In this document: positions 1 through 12,300 of the stretch, piece after piece
Layout of the letters: each line of letters starts with the position of its first letter
How positions within the stretch are numbered: position 1 is the first letter of the stretch
Assembly: GCA_916610825.1 (NCBI GenBank)
Contig: OU744452.1
Span: forward strand, 16,207,103 to 16,271,102
Length of the DNA stretch: 64,000 nucleotides
Source: Haliclystus octoradiatus
Taxonomy: Eukaryota > Cnidaria > Staurozoa > Stauromedusae > Haliclystidae
Direction of reading: 5' to 3'
Made by a program: the position numbers and the translations under genes
The notes under the pieces: model-generated
The model's database searches: none
What the model saw: only the letters and a program-made list of their open reading frames with translations
Told to the model about the DNA's origin: nothing

Positions 1-514
1 ATATTCTTTTGTCTAAAATACATTCTTCAGTCATGCAAAATAATTTCAAATCACCAAACTGTTCTTTTGATACTAGTTATATTCATAAACGTCATTCAAA
101 GTAAATAAAAGATTTTCATCTAAAGCGTGTCACGTCGCAACCATTTCTCATAAGTTACTATGACAACATTCAAAACAAAACTTTTCGAAGTGAGAACTTT
201 ACGAATATTGTGAAATTTTGATTTCTTTGGCAGCTAATAAGTGTTAATTAACATTGTATTAAAATGAATACGTCTTTAAGATTTCATGATTGATTAATAA
301 CATCATCATAATATCATTAAATTGTAAGAAAGGAAATTGTTTATATGCTACATTTTTCTCGAAAATATGTTTTCGGATTGTAAAGAGCAAGGTATATAGA
401 AGAAAAGAGTAAAGGGACTCGAGGCTATGCACAAAAGGAGACAGACATTTGTAAAGACTTTGAGGTATGATGAGCTGTCAATCAAATCAAAGAGAAACTC
501 GCGTTTATAATCTA

Positions 515-592
515 TTCTGATTGGTTAAAACTGTTTTATCCCCGCCCCTTTATCTCTGCTGATTCAACAATCGAATCCGCCGACATATAAAT
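515..592 (+). promoter_or_regulatory. Probable core promoter of the EGR gene
   Basis: Upstream of the EGR start codon there is an inverted CCAAT box (ATTGG near 520), a GC box CCCCGCCCC at 540-548 that could bind Sp/KLF-type factors, and a TATA-like CATATAAA at 584-591. Their order and spacing suit a TATA promoter with transcription starting near 615, leaving a 5' UTR of about 200 bases. I looked for CArG boxes (serum response elements), common at EGR1-type promoters, and saw no perfect one in bases 1-822. The promoter call is inference from motifs. Confidence 0.5.
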
Positions 593-822
593 TGCCTCGC
601 GCATGTCACATCTTCATTTAGTATAGGCTGTGCCTACTAACAACTGCTTAGTAAAATTTATACGGGTCGCTGGTCGACTCCGGTTTTGCGTTCAATAAGT
701 TCTTACTTTACAAAATATTACCCCAAGGAAATAGTTATTGCTGGGCAATAGCATTTCTTTGAAAAACAACAGCAAGAAGTTTAAGTATAACAGTTTTGCA
801 AACTACACTTTAGTTGATCAAC

Positions 823-2377
823 ATGGAATCTTTTGATGGTTTTCTTCAAGCAGCCGCCATGGAACATTTCCTCGGTTATGATGGTATTACAAATTATCAA
901 CAACAACAACAAGTTATTCAACCAGTGAAACAAATTCAAGTTCCTGTTTCATCTATGTTGGATGATTTTTGCTTGTCACAAACTGTGCCCAATTCTGAAG
1001 ATGGTAGCAATTACGGATCATGCGATTTAGATGACAATTTGACTATGACCAGTAAGTAATTAACAAGGATATTGTGTTCATTTCATAGTCATGCTTCTAT
1101 CAAATCAATATCTTCTACTTTTTTAAACTATTATGTACATTACGCCATCATTTCGGGGCATTCCAAGATGGAGACACGTTTTTTTGTGGCGACTTGACGT
1201 GCATTGTTTTGTCAATATTGCACCTCTTTTTGTTTTAACCAATCGTATGCGTTTCCGGTGTTCTTTTCAACCAATCGTTGGCTTACTGAAATGATTGATT
1301 GACGTTGTTCTCTTTGTTGTAGGTGACGAATACGACTGTTCCGTTCCTGATCTAAAGCCAGACGTCAGCGTATTGAAACAAAACCTTCAGAAATGCTCTC
1401 GTGGCCCAATTCCATCTTACCAAGATTATCCACAAGCAAATTCACCATGTTCTTCGTATCATGATTTGGGATCCGTTGGCTCACCATGTTCAGCACCACC
1501 AAGTCCATACTCTGCTGGCTCGCCGCAATCATTTTCGGCTGGATCACCACAGAACTATTGGATGCAAGAACAAACCAGTTTGATGCCACAGCAATCTCCT
1601 AGTGCTGAATCATGGTATTCCGCTATGTCACAACAAGCAAGCATGTCACAGAGATCAATGAATGATGCTATGATCATGGAAAAATACCAACAACAACAAC
1701 AACTCCTTGAAAAAATGCATCATGTACAACAACAACTTCTTCTAAAACAACAAATTCAACAGGAACAACAACGTGTTATGTTCAAACCACAACAAGTTAA
1801 TCTTAACATGAAATGGCCTGGTATGTCAGAAAGTTCTGCTTTTCAACCACAAAGTACTCTAATCAACATCAAAAGTACCTACAATGATGGTTGTCAAAAA
1901 ATTCGTGTTGTCAAATCTACTGACATGTTGAATAAGCGTTATGATCCACTCCGTACCAACCAAAAATGTAAAGTACCACCAAGTGAACGTCCATATGGAT
2001 GCCCTGTTGAAAATTGTCCTCGTCGTTTCTCCCGATCCGATGAACTTACTCGTCACATGAGAACCCACACCGGACAGAAACCATTTCAATGCCGAATCTG
2101 TATGCGTAATTTCTCGCGTTCAGACCATTTGACAACACATATTCGTACTCACACTGGTGAGAAACCATTCGCATGTGATGTCTGTGGTCGGCGATTTGCC
2201 CGTTCAGATGAAAGAAGACGCCACATGAAAATTCACTTACGTGAACAAGCCAAAAGAGATGATGAATTAAAGAAATCAATGAATTCATCCGATCATTTGG
2301 CTGTCCTTAGCCGTCAAATACCATCACCACAAGGTCAACAAGTGCCATCTCTTTCACCTATGTCTCTACACATGTGA
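823..2377 (+). CDS. EGR-family (early growth response) C2H2 zinc-finger transcription factor
   Basis: Nuclear DNA-binding protein of the EGR/Krox/zif268 family, an immediate-early regulator that binds GC-rich sites. Two exons: 823-1051 (ends at donor GTAAGT, phase 1) and 1323-2377 (acceptor TTGTTGTAG), giving 427 residues. I start at the ATG at 823; the open frame extends slightly upstream only through a non-ATG codon. Residues 77-290 are rich in Gln, Ser and Pro, including Q runs, as in an activation region. Residues 299-381 hold three C2H2 fingers joined by TGQKPF and TGEKPF linkers, with the recognition helices RSDELTR, RSDHLTT and RSDERRR. These match the EGR DNA-contact pattern exactly. 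A short tail ends at LSPMSLHM. The gene is tail-to-tail with the phosphodiesterase gene. The family call is firm; which vertebrate EGR it corresponds to cannot be said. Confidence 0.95.
1052..1322 (+). other. Intron of the EGR gene
   Basis: A 271-bp intron with donor GTAAGT and acceptor TTGTTGTAG. It interrupts a Ser codon (A|GT). A single intron well before the zinc fingers is the usual arrangement in EGR genes. No internal gene is seen. Confidence 0.85.
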
Positions 2378-3202
2378 AAACATACATCATTATATTAAAA
2401 ACACTCTTTATTTGATGTAGTTGTGAGAACCCATTTATTTTGATAGCAGCGCCGTTCGATTTATTTATATAAATTGGACATCAATGTATCGTCGCTGTAT
2501 TTTATATATCACATGGGTCCGGTGGCGTTTAATATTTCTGCCGCTGGTTGGTTGAGCAGGTTCACGAAGAACATTTTTATATAATTTGTTTTAGTTTTAG
2601 AAGAACAGTATAAATAATATCAATTTATCAATAGTGTTACTTTATCTCTTCGAACGATAATAATTACCATCATGTAACACAATAATTGTTTATTACTGTT
2701 AATATTATTGTTGATATTTTAACCTTACAAAAAAAAGATGTAGTTTCAAAGCTGTGCGTTGAAAAGGCTGGTTCCTTTTCTTCGCTCAATTATATGTAAT
2801 TTAATTTGAAAAAAAAGTATTCCAATCTTTCAACCTTGGATATCGTCGATCAGATAAAATGATAGAATTGTGGTGTTCTTAACAACCTTTTGTTGGTTGC
2901 CAAACGCAAAGTAAAATTTCATTGGTTGATTACCATTTTTATTTTGTTATTTTATTCTTTTCAAATTGATTTGAACTGACTGCGTAGGAGTATCAGTCAT
3001 GGGGATTAACGAATATCCTGTGTTTGAAGGCATATCAATAAGATAGGTGTGTTCGCTTTAAATCTTTTTAATTTCGAACCAATCTTTTTCGTATCACTGT
3101 AAAATATATTGACAATCTTTCTTAAACTGATATTTTTAATATTTTATATACAAGGTTTATATTGACAGTATTTACAGCCACTTGGGCTTTTCTCTTACAT
3201 AT
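2378..3202. other. Convergent intergenic region between EGR and PDE
   Basis: Contains the 3' UTR of EGR on the plus strand and that of the phosphodiesterase on the minus strand. I see no reading frame worth calling. No canonical AATAAA is obvious for EGR; TTTATT at 2434-2439 could serve as a minus-strand signal for the phosphodiesterase. Confidence 0.6.
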
Positions 3203-3366
3203 TTACATTACTGTGCAAAATTTTGACTTTCGTTTGACCAAACCATTTTGACTGGCGGCAGAGTCATTATTACTATTCAAAAGCTTTTTGTCTCTCGATG
3301 ACGTCGGTTTCTTTCCGTTCTTATTCAAATTTGGGTCGTTTGATAAATCACCATAGGACGTTGGCT
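3203..3366 (-). CDS. PDE: C-terminal tail exon with CaaX prenylation motif
   Basis: The last exon begins by completing a Glu codon and encodes a hydrophilic Asn/Ser/Lys-rich tail, then [10 protein letters not shown] and TAA. The final CTVM fits the CaaX consensus with Met at the last position, which favours farnesylation. The preceding basic cluster would add membrane affinity. Prenylation is known for vertebrate PDE6 catalytic subunits and for an insect PDE6, and not for PDE5 or PDE11. Membrane attachment here is inferred. Confidence 0.9.
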
Positions 3367-6300
3367 CTGAAAAATTAAATTTTAAATACGTAAATTGCAT
3401 TACTAAACACGTGAAAGTTTGGCATCATTTTCGTTTATGACATCGTGCTATTTCGTTAACCTTTCAAATCAGGATTATCAGCCAGCTCTTGCCATTTTCG
3501 TCGATTATTCGAGACACCGTCGTATAGGCCTTTCATGTTTTCATTTATTTGATAGAACAACTGGAGAACAAAAGCATTGATTTTATATTGATTATATAAG
3601 CTCAATAGCGGTATATATACTATGCGCTTATCAGCGGGATACACCATTTAATACCCAAAAGTGCGTATGTTTTGTGAAATTAACAAAACCTAACCTTGTA
3701 AACAGGCATACAAACGAAATCGATGAAACCAACTTGCATTTTCGGTAGGTCCCCTTTCTTATCCCTATCCATCATCGGCTGGAAAATATAAAAAGACAAT
3801 TTTATTTATAGTTCAGTATTACATAATGATTAAAATATTAATTTATCAACTACGCATGATGAGACTTCGTCAACATAAAATGTAAATTACTTGAACAACG
3901 AAGTTGAATTTGAAAGCCAAAAACAGGATTTGAGAGTATAACATTTTTAGGAAAATATAAACTCACTGTAATTCTAATTTAATTTAATGAGAAAACTATG
4001 TCAGTGAAAATGGACATTTATCAGTCTATCAAATACATTTGAATATTTTCAAAAAGAAATTATATGATGTAATATATAGCCATAGGTAGCAAGTGGGCGA
4101 ATGATATTATTTGAACAAGTAGGTAATTTATTTCATACAAACAACCATCTATATAGTTCCACATGGCAAGAGACACACATTGAACTTGCGTTGGATCATT
4201 ATATTATGATTGAACAAGTTTTATCGATAAAGATTTCGCAATGTCCAGAAAGAATATCACTTTTATCTTTAGCTTGCAGCTATATCTTTCAAAACATTTT
4301 ATCATTCTACAGTATATGCTTTCACAAATAACAATCAATATATTTCTTTATGTATTGATAAATGTTGATACGATCGATCATTTTTGCTCGACAATATAAA
4401 TTATAAAGCAAATGTTTGCAAATTGCAATGAAGAATCAACAAAATCTTTTTCAATAATGTTTACAGGGGCTCAGTATAACATCTATCAAATTTAAAGCGA
4501 AAAGTCTATTCTTTTTAACCAAATGATTATTTTTGTAGAAAATTTGCCATTTATATGTTCAATTGTTCATAATCGTTTTACAAGAAACACAGTTTCATAA
4601 CTATCGTGGAATGGAAACTACCCTTAAATAATATTTTGAATAGGAGACACACCCTTGGAAATCTTTGATTATCAGGGCCAATAACAACCAGCTGTTTCGA
4701 TTAAAATCAATTTATATAACGGATGAATTATATATAGTTTCATTATTAGTTCGGTATAGATACAAATATTTCCCATTAGACATAATATATTAAAAAGTGC
4801 TTTGAATCGTTACTAACACAAACACAATATATTTACTTACAATAGGTTCAGCATTGAGATGGTCTCGTTCCATATCCCCTTGTTCAAAAAACTCACTTGC
4901 TACCATTTCGGCAACCTAGAAATGAAGAAGTGTGTAGAACAGTAAATCCCGGATAAGATAATTAATTGCCACTTTTTTAGCATAATATTTTTATAAATTG
5001 GGGTAATTTAGTGCCTAAGCTTCCTCGTTCCTTGGGATTTATATAGGCATTTGAAATACCTTTTCTGTACGATATTGAGGACGACGAGGATCCAAATTGA
5101 GAGACTCTAAATTCAATTCACCGGTGTTAAAAATATTCGATCAACTCCCCCATGTCTAGTTCGAAACATTAATAGATTTTTCGTTTAATATTTATATTTT
5201 TACCGTCAAAACATATTTCTATCTAAGCAACAGCTGTATAATGTATATTGTATTAAAAAATAGAACAATTTTTATATCATTACCCGTTGTTGTACTTTCC
5301 ATGGTTTTGCGATGGCAGAAACATCACACGCTGTCATTAACATTGCCCTAAAATAAAACATGAAAATATAATCCCTGTTGTTAACGATCGTTTTGATAAC
5401 CGTACAACACAGGTAAATTATAGTGTGAGAAATAAAGTAGAAATACAGTCGAGCTTTGTTTTAACATCCCCTCTTTTAATGTCTCACCTTGGGCTCAGCA
5501 CCCCCCGACATCAAACTGATTTCTAATTTATTTCAATTATACGTAGTCATAATGAAACGGTCATACTGAAATCACCCTTGCTTATCACCCCATTTTCCAT
5601 CTCGCCAGGGGGGGGGGATATTGAGTCAGTTCGACTGAAATTGTTAAGGTGCGTTGTACTGGTCTGTATAATAATAATAACTTGTTTAACTTGTTTACCT
5701 TAGCAGACTTTTATTTTCATCTGTTGTCCAATCGGGGTTTTCTGAGTCTGCAACTTTTTGAAAAGCACCTCGTTTCCTATCGTCAACAGATAATATGATT
5801 AATTGATATGCATGTCTATACCTAGATGTTACCAGTGTAGACATTTGAAAGTATAATAAATCAATTTCATGTGAAGGTGTGCAGAGAAGAGACTTTAGAT
5901 CAAACGTACTTCTATGTATTTTATGCCGGGCCTTCAGCTTAGAACAACACTATCGAAATTGATCATACAGTGTTTACATTTATTTAATTATTCAATCCAT
6001 ATGTTTAATTAGCTGAAATTTTCAGTTTTATAAGCGCTATGTTACATTTAAACATTTTTTTTATACATGGCATGTACATTTGATTTAGAGTTATATTATT
6101 CGTATGTTTCTCAAATAGTTTTCTTTTACATAAAATGTGCTTTCAGAATTTTAACGTGTTTGGATTTGATTTGCATTTATTCAATTGATTATAATTTAAT
6201 ACATTTGATTCGATTTACTCCTGTTTACATATTATGAGCTTGAATAACCGTGAGTCAAAAGGTACATAACATTCCCCGACACATGGAATTTGTTTATAAA

Positions 6301-9300
6301 TCCTGCGTATTGTATAAGTTGTAAAGAATGTGAAAAATCAGACGAGTGTAATTAAATATGAACTTAATTAGTGGAAGTAGTCCGCATGCAGAAGAATGCA
6401 AATAGTAGCTTTATAGATTAATCACAGGGAAATAAAGTTGAACCTTTGTTCGCTTTTCAACACAATTTTAAATCAAAACATCTTGACCGACATCTATATT
6501 GAAACAAAATCAATCAGTTTGAATCAAAGGAAATAATCATACAAATCTTTGTACAAACTTCGGTATGAGCTCCATTCTCAATATACTGTAGTTCAAGTTT
6601 CCAAGTTTCATAATAGTCATGATTGTTGTATCGACGATGTCGTAATTTGTATTTGACCGATACTGACATAAATTATCTGTGAAAGAAAATGTTACTGACA
6701 TGAACATAGCATGCTAGATCGAGCGTACGTACTTCATGAATAGACCGATATCGGTTGCGATGATTGCATGTTCGAGCATAGCTATAAATTGTCGATATTT
6801 TGCTGGGCTGAGATTTGCTAGAATGTTATTACCCTGTAAAGAAATGAATGATTTAAGTTTTAATGATTATAAGTTTAATAATTTACACATGAATTGGAAT
6901 ATTAATTGTTATGCAGAATTAATATTTGCATTTTGCAGTAGCTACAATTAAATTTATTTATCGGTTGAAATTTAAAAATTAAACTTTATTGGTTTAAGCA
7001 TTGTGTTTAATTGGTTGTTTTATTTTAATTTGTTACGATATAATTGTCAACGTTCAATCTTGGATTTTATTTATAAAAATAAATTTTTAAACCCAAACGT
7101 AATAGTTTGCGAAAGAAAACTGTTTGTTGTCGTTTGAGCTGCGGGATGTCATTAGAAGTACGGAGAAACACATCGTCTTTTCTCAGCTCATCTTCGTTTG
7201 GTGTTTCAACCATCAATTAAAAACCTACTGGAAATACAATGCCAAATCCGTTGATAAAATCGCATGTTCTAGAACTTCAATGCCCTCACGATATTGATCA
7301 GAACTAAGACCAGCAAGAATATTATTACCCTGGAAATTAATAGTATCAAATAGACAAATCACATTAAATCAATCAATATTCCATTTGGAGAGAATACAAT
7401 CCTAAAAAGCCATTCCGGGGAAATTTACATTAGCGAAATCATTGAGATAAGGCACTCGAGATCATTTGCAATGTTTCCGAATAAAAATCGAAATCGTTAG
7501 GAATATAAATGATCATTCCACGCGTATGAGAAATATTGTAATTTAAGATTCTTAATATAGTTTCCGATATTAAAAAATTGATCGGATCGGAAAGTTCGTA
7601 TCGAACTGGAAAGTGGAAATACTACGTAGTTGAAATCAAGCGACGGTAAAGCATTGTCATCCTTAAATCCGGACAAGAAGAAATCGGAATGCTCGTAGGC
7701 GACCGATCACGACGACTCCGGGCTTCCAAATCGGATAGAGAGGTATCATCAGGACTGGTACACGATGGATTTCCTTTATTGAGAATTTTAGGGGTTCAAT
7801 CGGTGACAAGTATTCTGTAGCCTGCCGATACTTTCTAATCCCAAATGGAAACCGTGACTAGCATTCTACAAATCGATATCATCGAATCGACATTCGACAG
7901 CCGAGATTACTCCCGATGCATCCCGATTCGATATTAAAACCTTACAGAGCAGTTGAGATGCGATAGTATACCTCGCTGTTTAAGATCATGATAGAATGAT
8001 CAAAATGATGATGTTCCATTGTTGATGTACTGTACAGTTTCGAAATTGGTGAATCACTCCTGAAATTTGATGTGAGTAATATAATCATTAATCATACAGT
8101 GAGCTAATGTAATAAATAAATAGAGCATTGCACGGTACAACAACTAAAGACAGCCAGATCAGCAATTAAGCAAATTGATTTGTCCTTGTATTCAGTACGT
8201 CAAGCTTTCATTATATATTGCAGATCCAACGTGCCAACTTTTAATAAGACCACCCGATGAGCGTAATCATGCGAAACTCCGAGAACGGGAGAAAGCGTCT
8301 TATTTATGATTTATTTAAATACAGATCTACCAACCAGCAAGTGGGCATTGTAGTAATTATATTGATGTTTTAGCTTCGATCGATTTGCATTGGAATGAGT
8401 TCCCCTGGTGTTGTTCCCCCATCGAAGGACAACTTCTTCTTTACTCCCAAAGAGTTCCTTGGGAAAACCCCGAGGAAAACAAGGGCCGTTACGGAATAAA
8501 AGTATAAAGGTACCATTGATGCCCTGCAAAACATATCTCCCCATGTCCACAATGTCCGGTAATTATCATTGGAAAATAAAAAACCGTCCAAAGAAGCAAT
8601 GCTATGATATAAAATTGACTTACTTGACTTGAAATGTATTGTTGGTTCCTCTGTGGTCAAGATCATGGCATAAACAACCCACCATCATCACAAGCAATTC
8701 AAGATCACTAAACCATGATTTCATTCGACCAGCCTAAAAAAAAAAAAAAAAATCAATTATCAATTGGTCCATATAAATGAGGCTTACGCACACCGTTTCT
8801 TTTTATATGAATCATACTAAATTTCCGATAAAACTAACTACTGTAGATGTTTACGTCTGGAGCCTAAAAATAACCCTTCTTGTGCCAACAGTGCCATTGG
8901 TGGTAATAAATACGTTGCGGGTTCTGGGGGTTCTTTACTCAGGAAATTAATGGATTTCATTGAATGATAGTCCAACATTCGTAGTATAGTTGTCATAGTT
9001 ACTTCATTTGTACATTTATTAATTTGCACTTACCTCAAATATTGCAAACATTGTTTGAGCAACATTGAAAGCGTGTCGCCAGTTATGATATGTTACAGGT
9101 CGATAATTTTTCTTTACAGATAATAACCAACGACACATCACCTAAGTTGACATTAATACACATATTAGTTGAAGCTATAAATATAGTACTGTGTAGGAGT
9201 TGCAAGAGGTGATATTTGAATGCGCGTCCAATCACGTTCTACGGACGCGTAAACGGTCCAGAATTGTTTCCGATTTATGGAGAAGTGAGCAGCAGTCAAC

Positions 9301-12300
9301 AATTTATTCAAACAGATAGAGGCAATGAATACTGTTTTTATTACAATGATATGGCAATAGTAGAATCGTAACTACCAATCATCGCATCGAACAGTACCTT
9401 TAATCTCAGAGGGGCTTATATAGTAGTTACCGCGTGCAAAATTTTGAATACCATGAGCGATGTTGAGTTTTAGCTTTTCTATATATGATATAGCTAATAG
9501 GAAATAGGATAGGATACAATGCATGACTGTGACCGTTAGCGCTTACCGTTACCATTACCAGGCATATGGATTTTTTCGTTTCACTTTGTCAAATTTGTTT
9601 TTTATATAATAGTTGGACCAATTATAGAGTAAAGTGAATTCTGTATATAGTAAAACATCCACGTATAAGATCTAGATAATTGACCACTATCGACAGGTGA
9701 CAAACAGTGTTAATTCAAAAAATGAACTTTTCATATATTATCGAGGTGGTCACTGTGGACAGGTGGTTGTTACATAAGGTCTGACTGTAATTCATGTATT
9801 AACAACAAAACTTATGAGTGATAGGAAGGGCCGAAGAATAATATTTCAGAATTGGATGTAAATACATAGGCGTAGAAAATTGTTAAGAGACAGCTCTGCT
9901 TGCTACACGGATATACAAGGTGTGCACGTAGTACATTTTCAGTGGATGCATGTTGCGGTACAGAGGTAAAAATCGTTCCACGAAAAAAAAAATGGATTAA
10001 AAATTGTGTGTAGGAATAAGCAATTCCAATTTTGATAACTTTTGATGGTCGATTAAACACAGAAATATTGCCATAAAAACTTGTATGACGACCTACCTTG
10101 CTTGGAATATGAAAAGTATTGAGTAAATCCAAATCAATAAACATACGCATTGATGCGAGGCAAGTTTCTTCTTCAGTTAAGATGATATCGTCAAATTCAA
10201 AAGTTTGAAGTTCCCATTTATCACAATCAGGAATAGCGGATTTCTAGAGGGATTATAGCAATATGATAAAAAAAATCATCAAGATTGGTTCGTAATTGCA
10301 AAAATATATATAGAATTTGAGAAACAGCAACTACAACATACACTCAGGGCATTTGCCTCATCTTCATTAGCACTTGCATGGTAGGAGAGTACCTAAAATA
10401 TATTTACATCAAATAATCAAATATTAAACACTTCCATACAAGAAATATGAAATGAGAGATTAAAGGATTGTCAGATAATTCTGTGCATTATTTCAAACCA
10501 TGATCTTTCACAGAAAACTCATTTTAAACATTTAAGAGGAACCAAAAATTTCACTGTAAGTACTCATACATTGAAAAAAAACATTAAAAAAATTCACATT
10601 TATATACATTTTCAGATCATTTTCAAGATTTATAAATTTATGCAAGAAAATATCAGAACACTGTCGTAAAAACTTGAAAATCATCTAAACATATGGTTTC
10701 AATAGAAACAAATTCGTTACAGGAATACACAATTCATTTTTCAATTCAATGTTATCATTGAAACTTGTGATTAATATTAATAATATAAATACATGATACA
10801 TTGCATAATTGTCTCACTAACCTCCATTGCTAATGTTTGTTTAGCTAACAAACGACATGCATCTTCGTAAGCTTGCGTGTTGTGGATACCAAGACCACAA
10901 AACATTGAAAAAGCCTGATGAAAACAAAACAGGAAATCATACAGGAAAACTCATGCATAAGAATCTATTCTTCAGGTTAATGAAAATGTTTTCTTGGACA
11001 AGAAAACCAACTGATCAAAAGTATCCCTTACAATTGGACAGTGATACTAGTGTAAAGGATAAATCCAATACAATAAATTAGAAAAAATTCTGGCTAAAGA
11101 GCCCACAAGCGCGAAACTCTGAGTCACAATGAAACTTGACTAATCTTTGTTTCATTTATACATAGCTCTACTTAAATGCACTCTCTTGAAAGGCACTCTC
11201 TTAGAATCCCATTTTCATTAGAGACATTAGAGCATGTTGACAATATTAATCCCTGCGAAACAAGTTCATGAATTTTTATAAACGTTCAGGAACTGTGAAG
11301 AGCAGCTCGTAGTTCATTAAGTCTTACAGTTCATGGGAGTTTATGAACTTTGGTGGGCTCATTACAGAATGACTTACAGAATCCGAATTTGGTTCTAAAA
11401 CCATAGCCTTTTCAATAAACAAGACATAGTTAGCAGCGGCCATACTCATAACAGCCCAAATAGCAGATAAATTACTACCAAAGCTCTTTAATTTTGAACA
11501 AAAATCAGTATGACAATACAACACTACTGAACATCAAAACCATGAACAAAAACTGTGAAATTTCATTGCGTTTTCATTGCGTTTTTAAAGCATTTTCACA
11601 TTTGAATATTGTGAAAATTGATGTTTTCATGGTTTTTAAACTTTTTATGGCTTAATAAATTTATCTTTTTCATTTTTTTTTACATTTTCATGGTGTTTTC
11701 ACAACACTTTCATGGCTTCTTCATTGGTTTGGCGTTGGCAGTGCCAGAGTCATTGATATCGATGTATATCGTATATCGATGGCTTTGAGAAGTGCTGGTT
11801 GATCTAGACACCTTCAGTGTGATTGTTACATACCTCAAACATGCTCTCTTCATTTTCAGCAAAAGGATGTCCATTATGTTTATTAATCAGCTGAGCAACA
11901 CCTAAATGGAGAATTATTTAGGAAGTACAGTGAAACTGTGTAAACCTGTATATAACACTTGACAGCCAGCTACGGAATATAGAGAAATTGATCTGTGTAT
12001 GCTGGTAGTCCTTAATTATCAAGGACATTTCATGACATTTTATTAAATTCTGTTTTCAACCCATTTTCAATATTATTTTTGCATCTGGTATCTTTGTACA
12101 TTTACTACAAATCTACCATGCATCAAATGAAAAATAAAAAAGTTATCCTACTTTCAAACTGAACTTGGTGGCTTGTTGCAATAACTATTCTTTTTTTCAT
12201 TTTATGCATGATAGATTTTACAAATAAAAGCAGCAATAAAATGTCATAATATCCCCTTGATCTAGCCACAACCCTAATTAGGTTATCTTACACATCCGCT

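Noticed and set aside
5605-5625. Poly-G run as another hAT MITE end
   Set aside because: A G-run is present, but there is no TAACTC, no matching right end and no 8-bp duplication.
6554-6678. Open stretch between the alternative exon b and exon 5699-5776 of PDE, bounded by AG and GT
   Set aside because: Two frames are open, but neither joins in phase with the neighbouring exons without a stop, and the catalytic domain is complete without it.
8311-8666. Overlapping open frames in the PDE intron at 8.3-8.7 kb
   Set aside because: Only the part 8624-8733 is a real exon. The rest does not match the phosphodiesterase domain and does not splice in phase.
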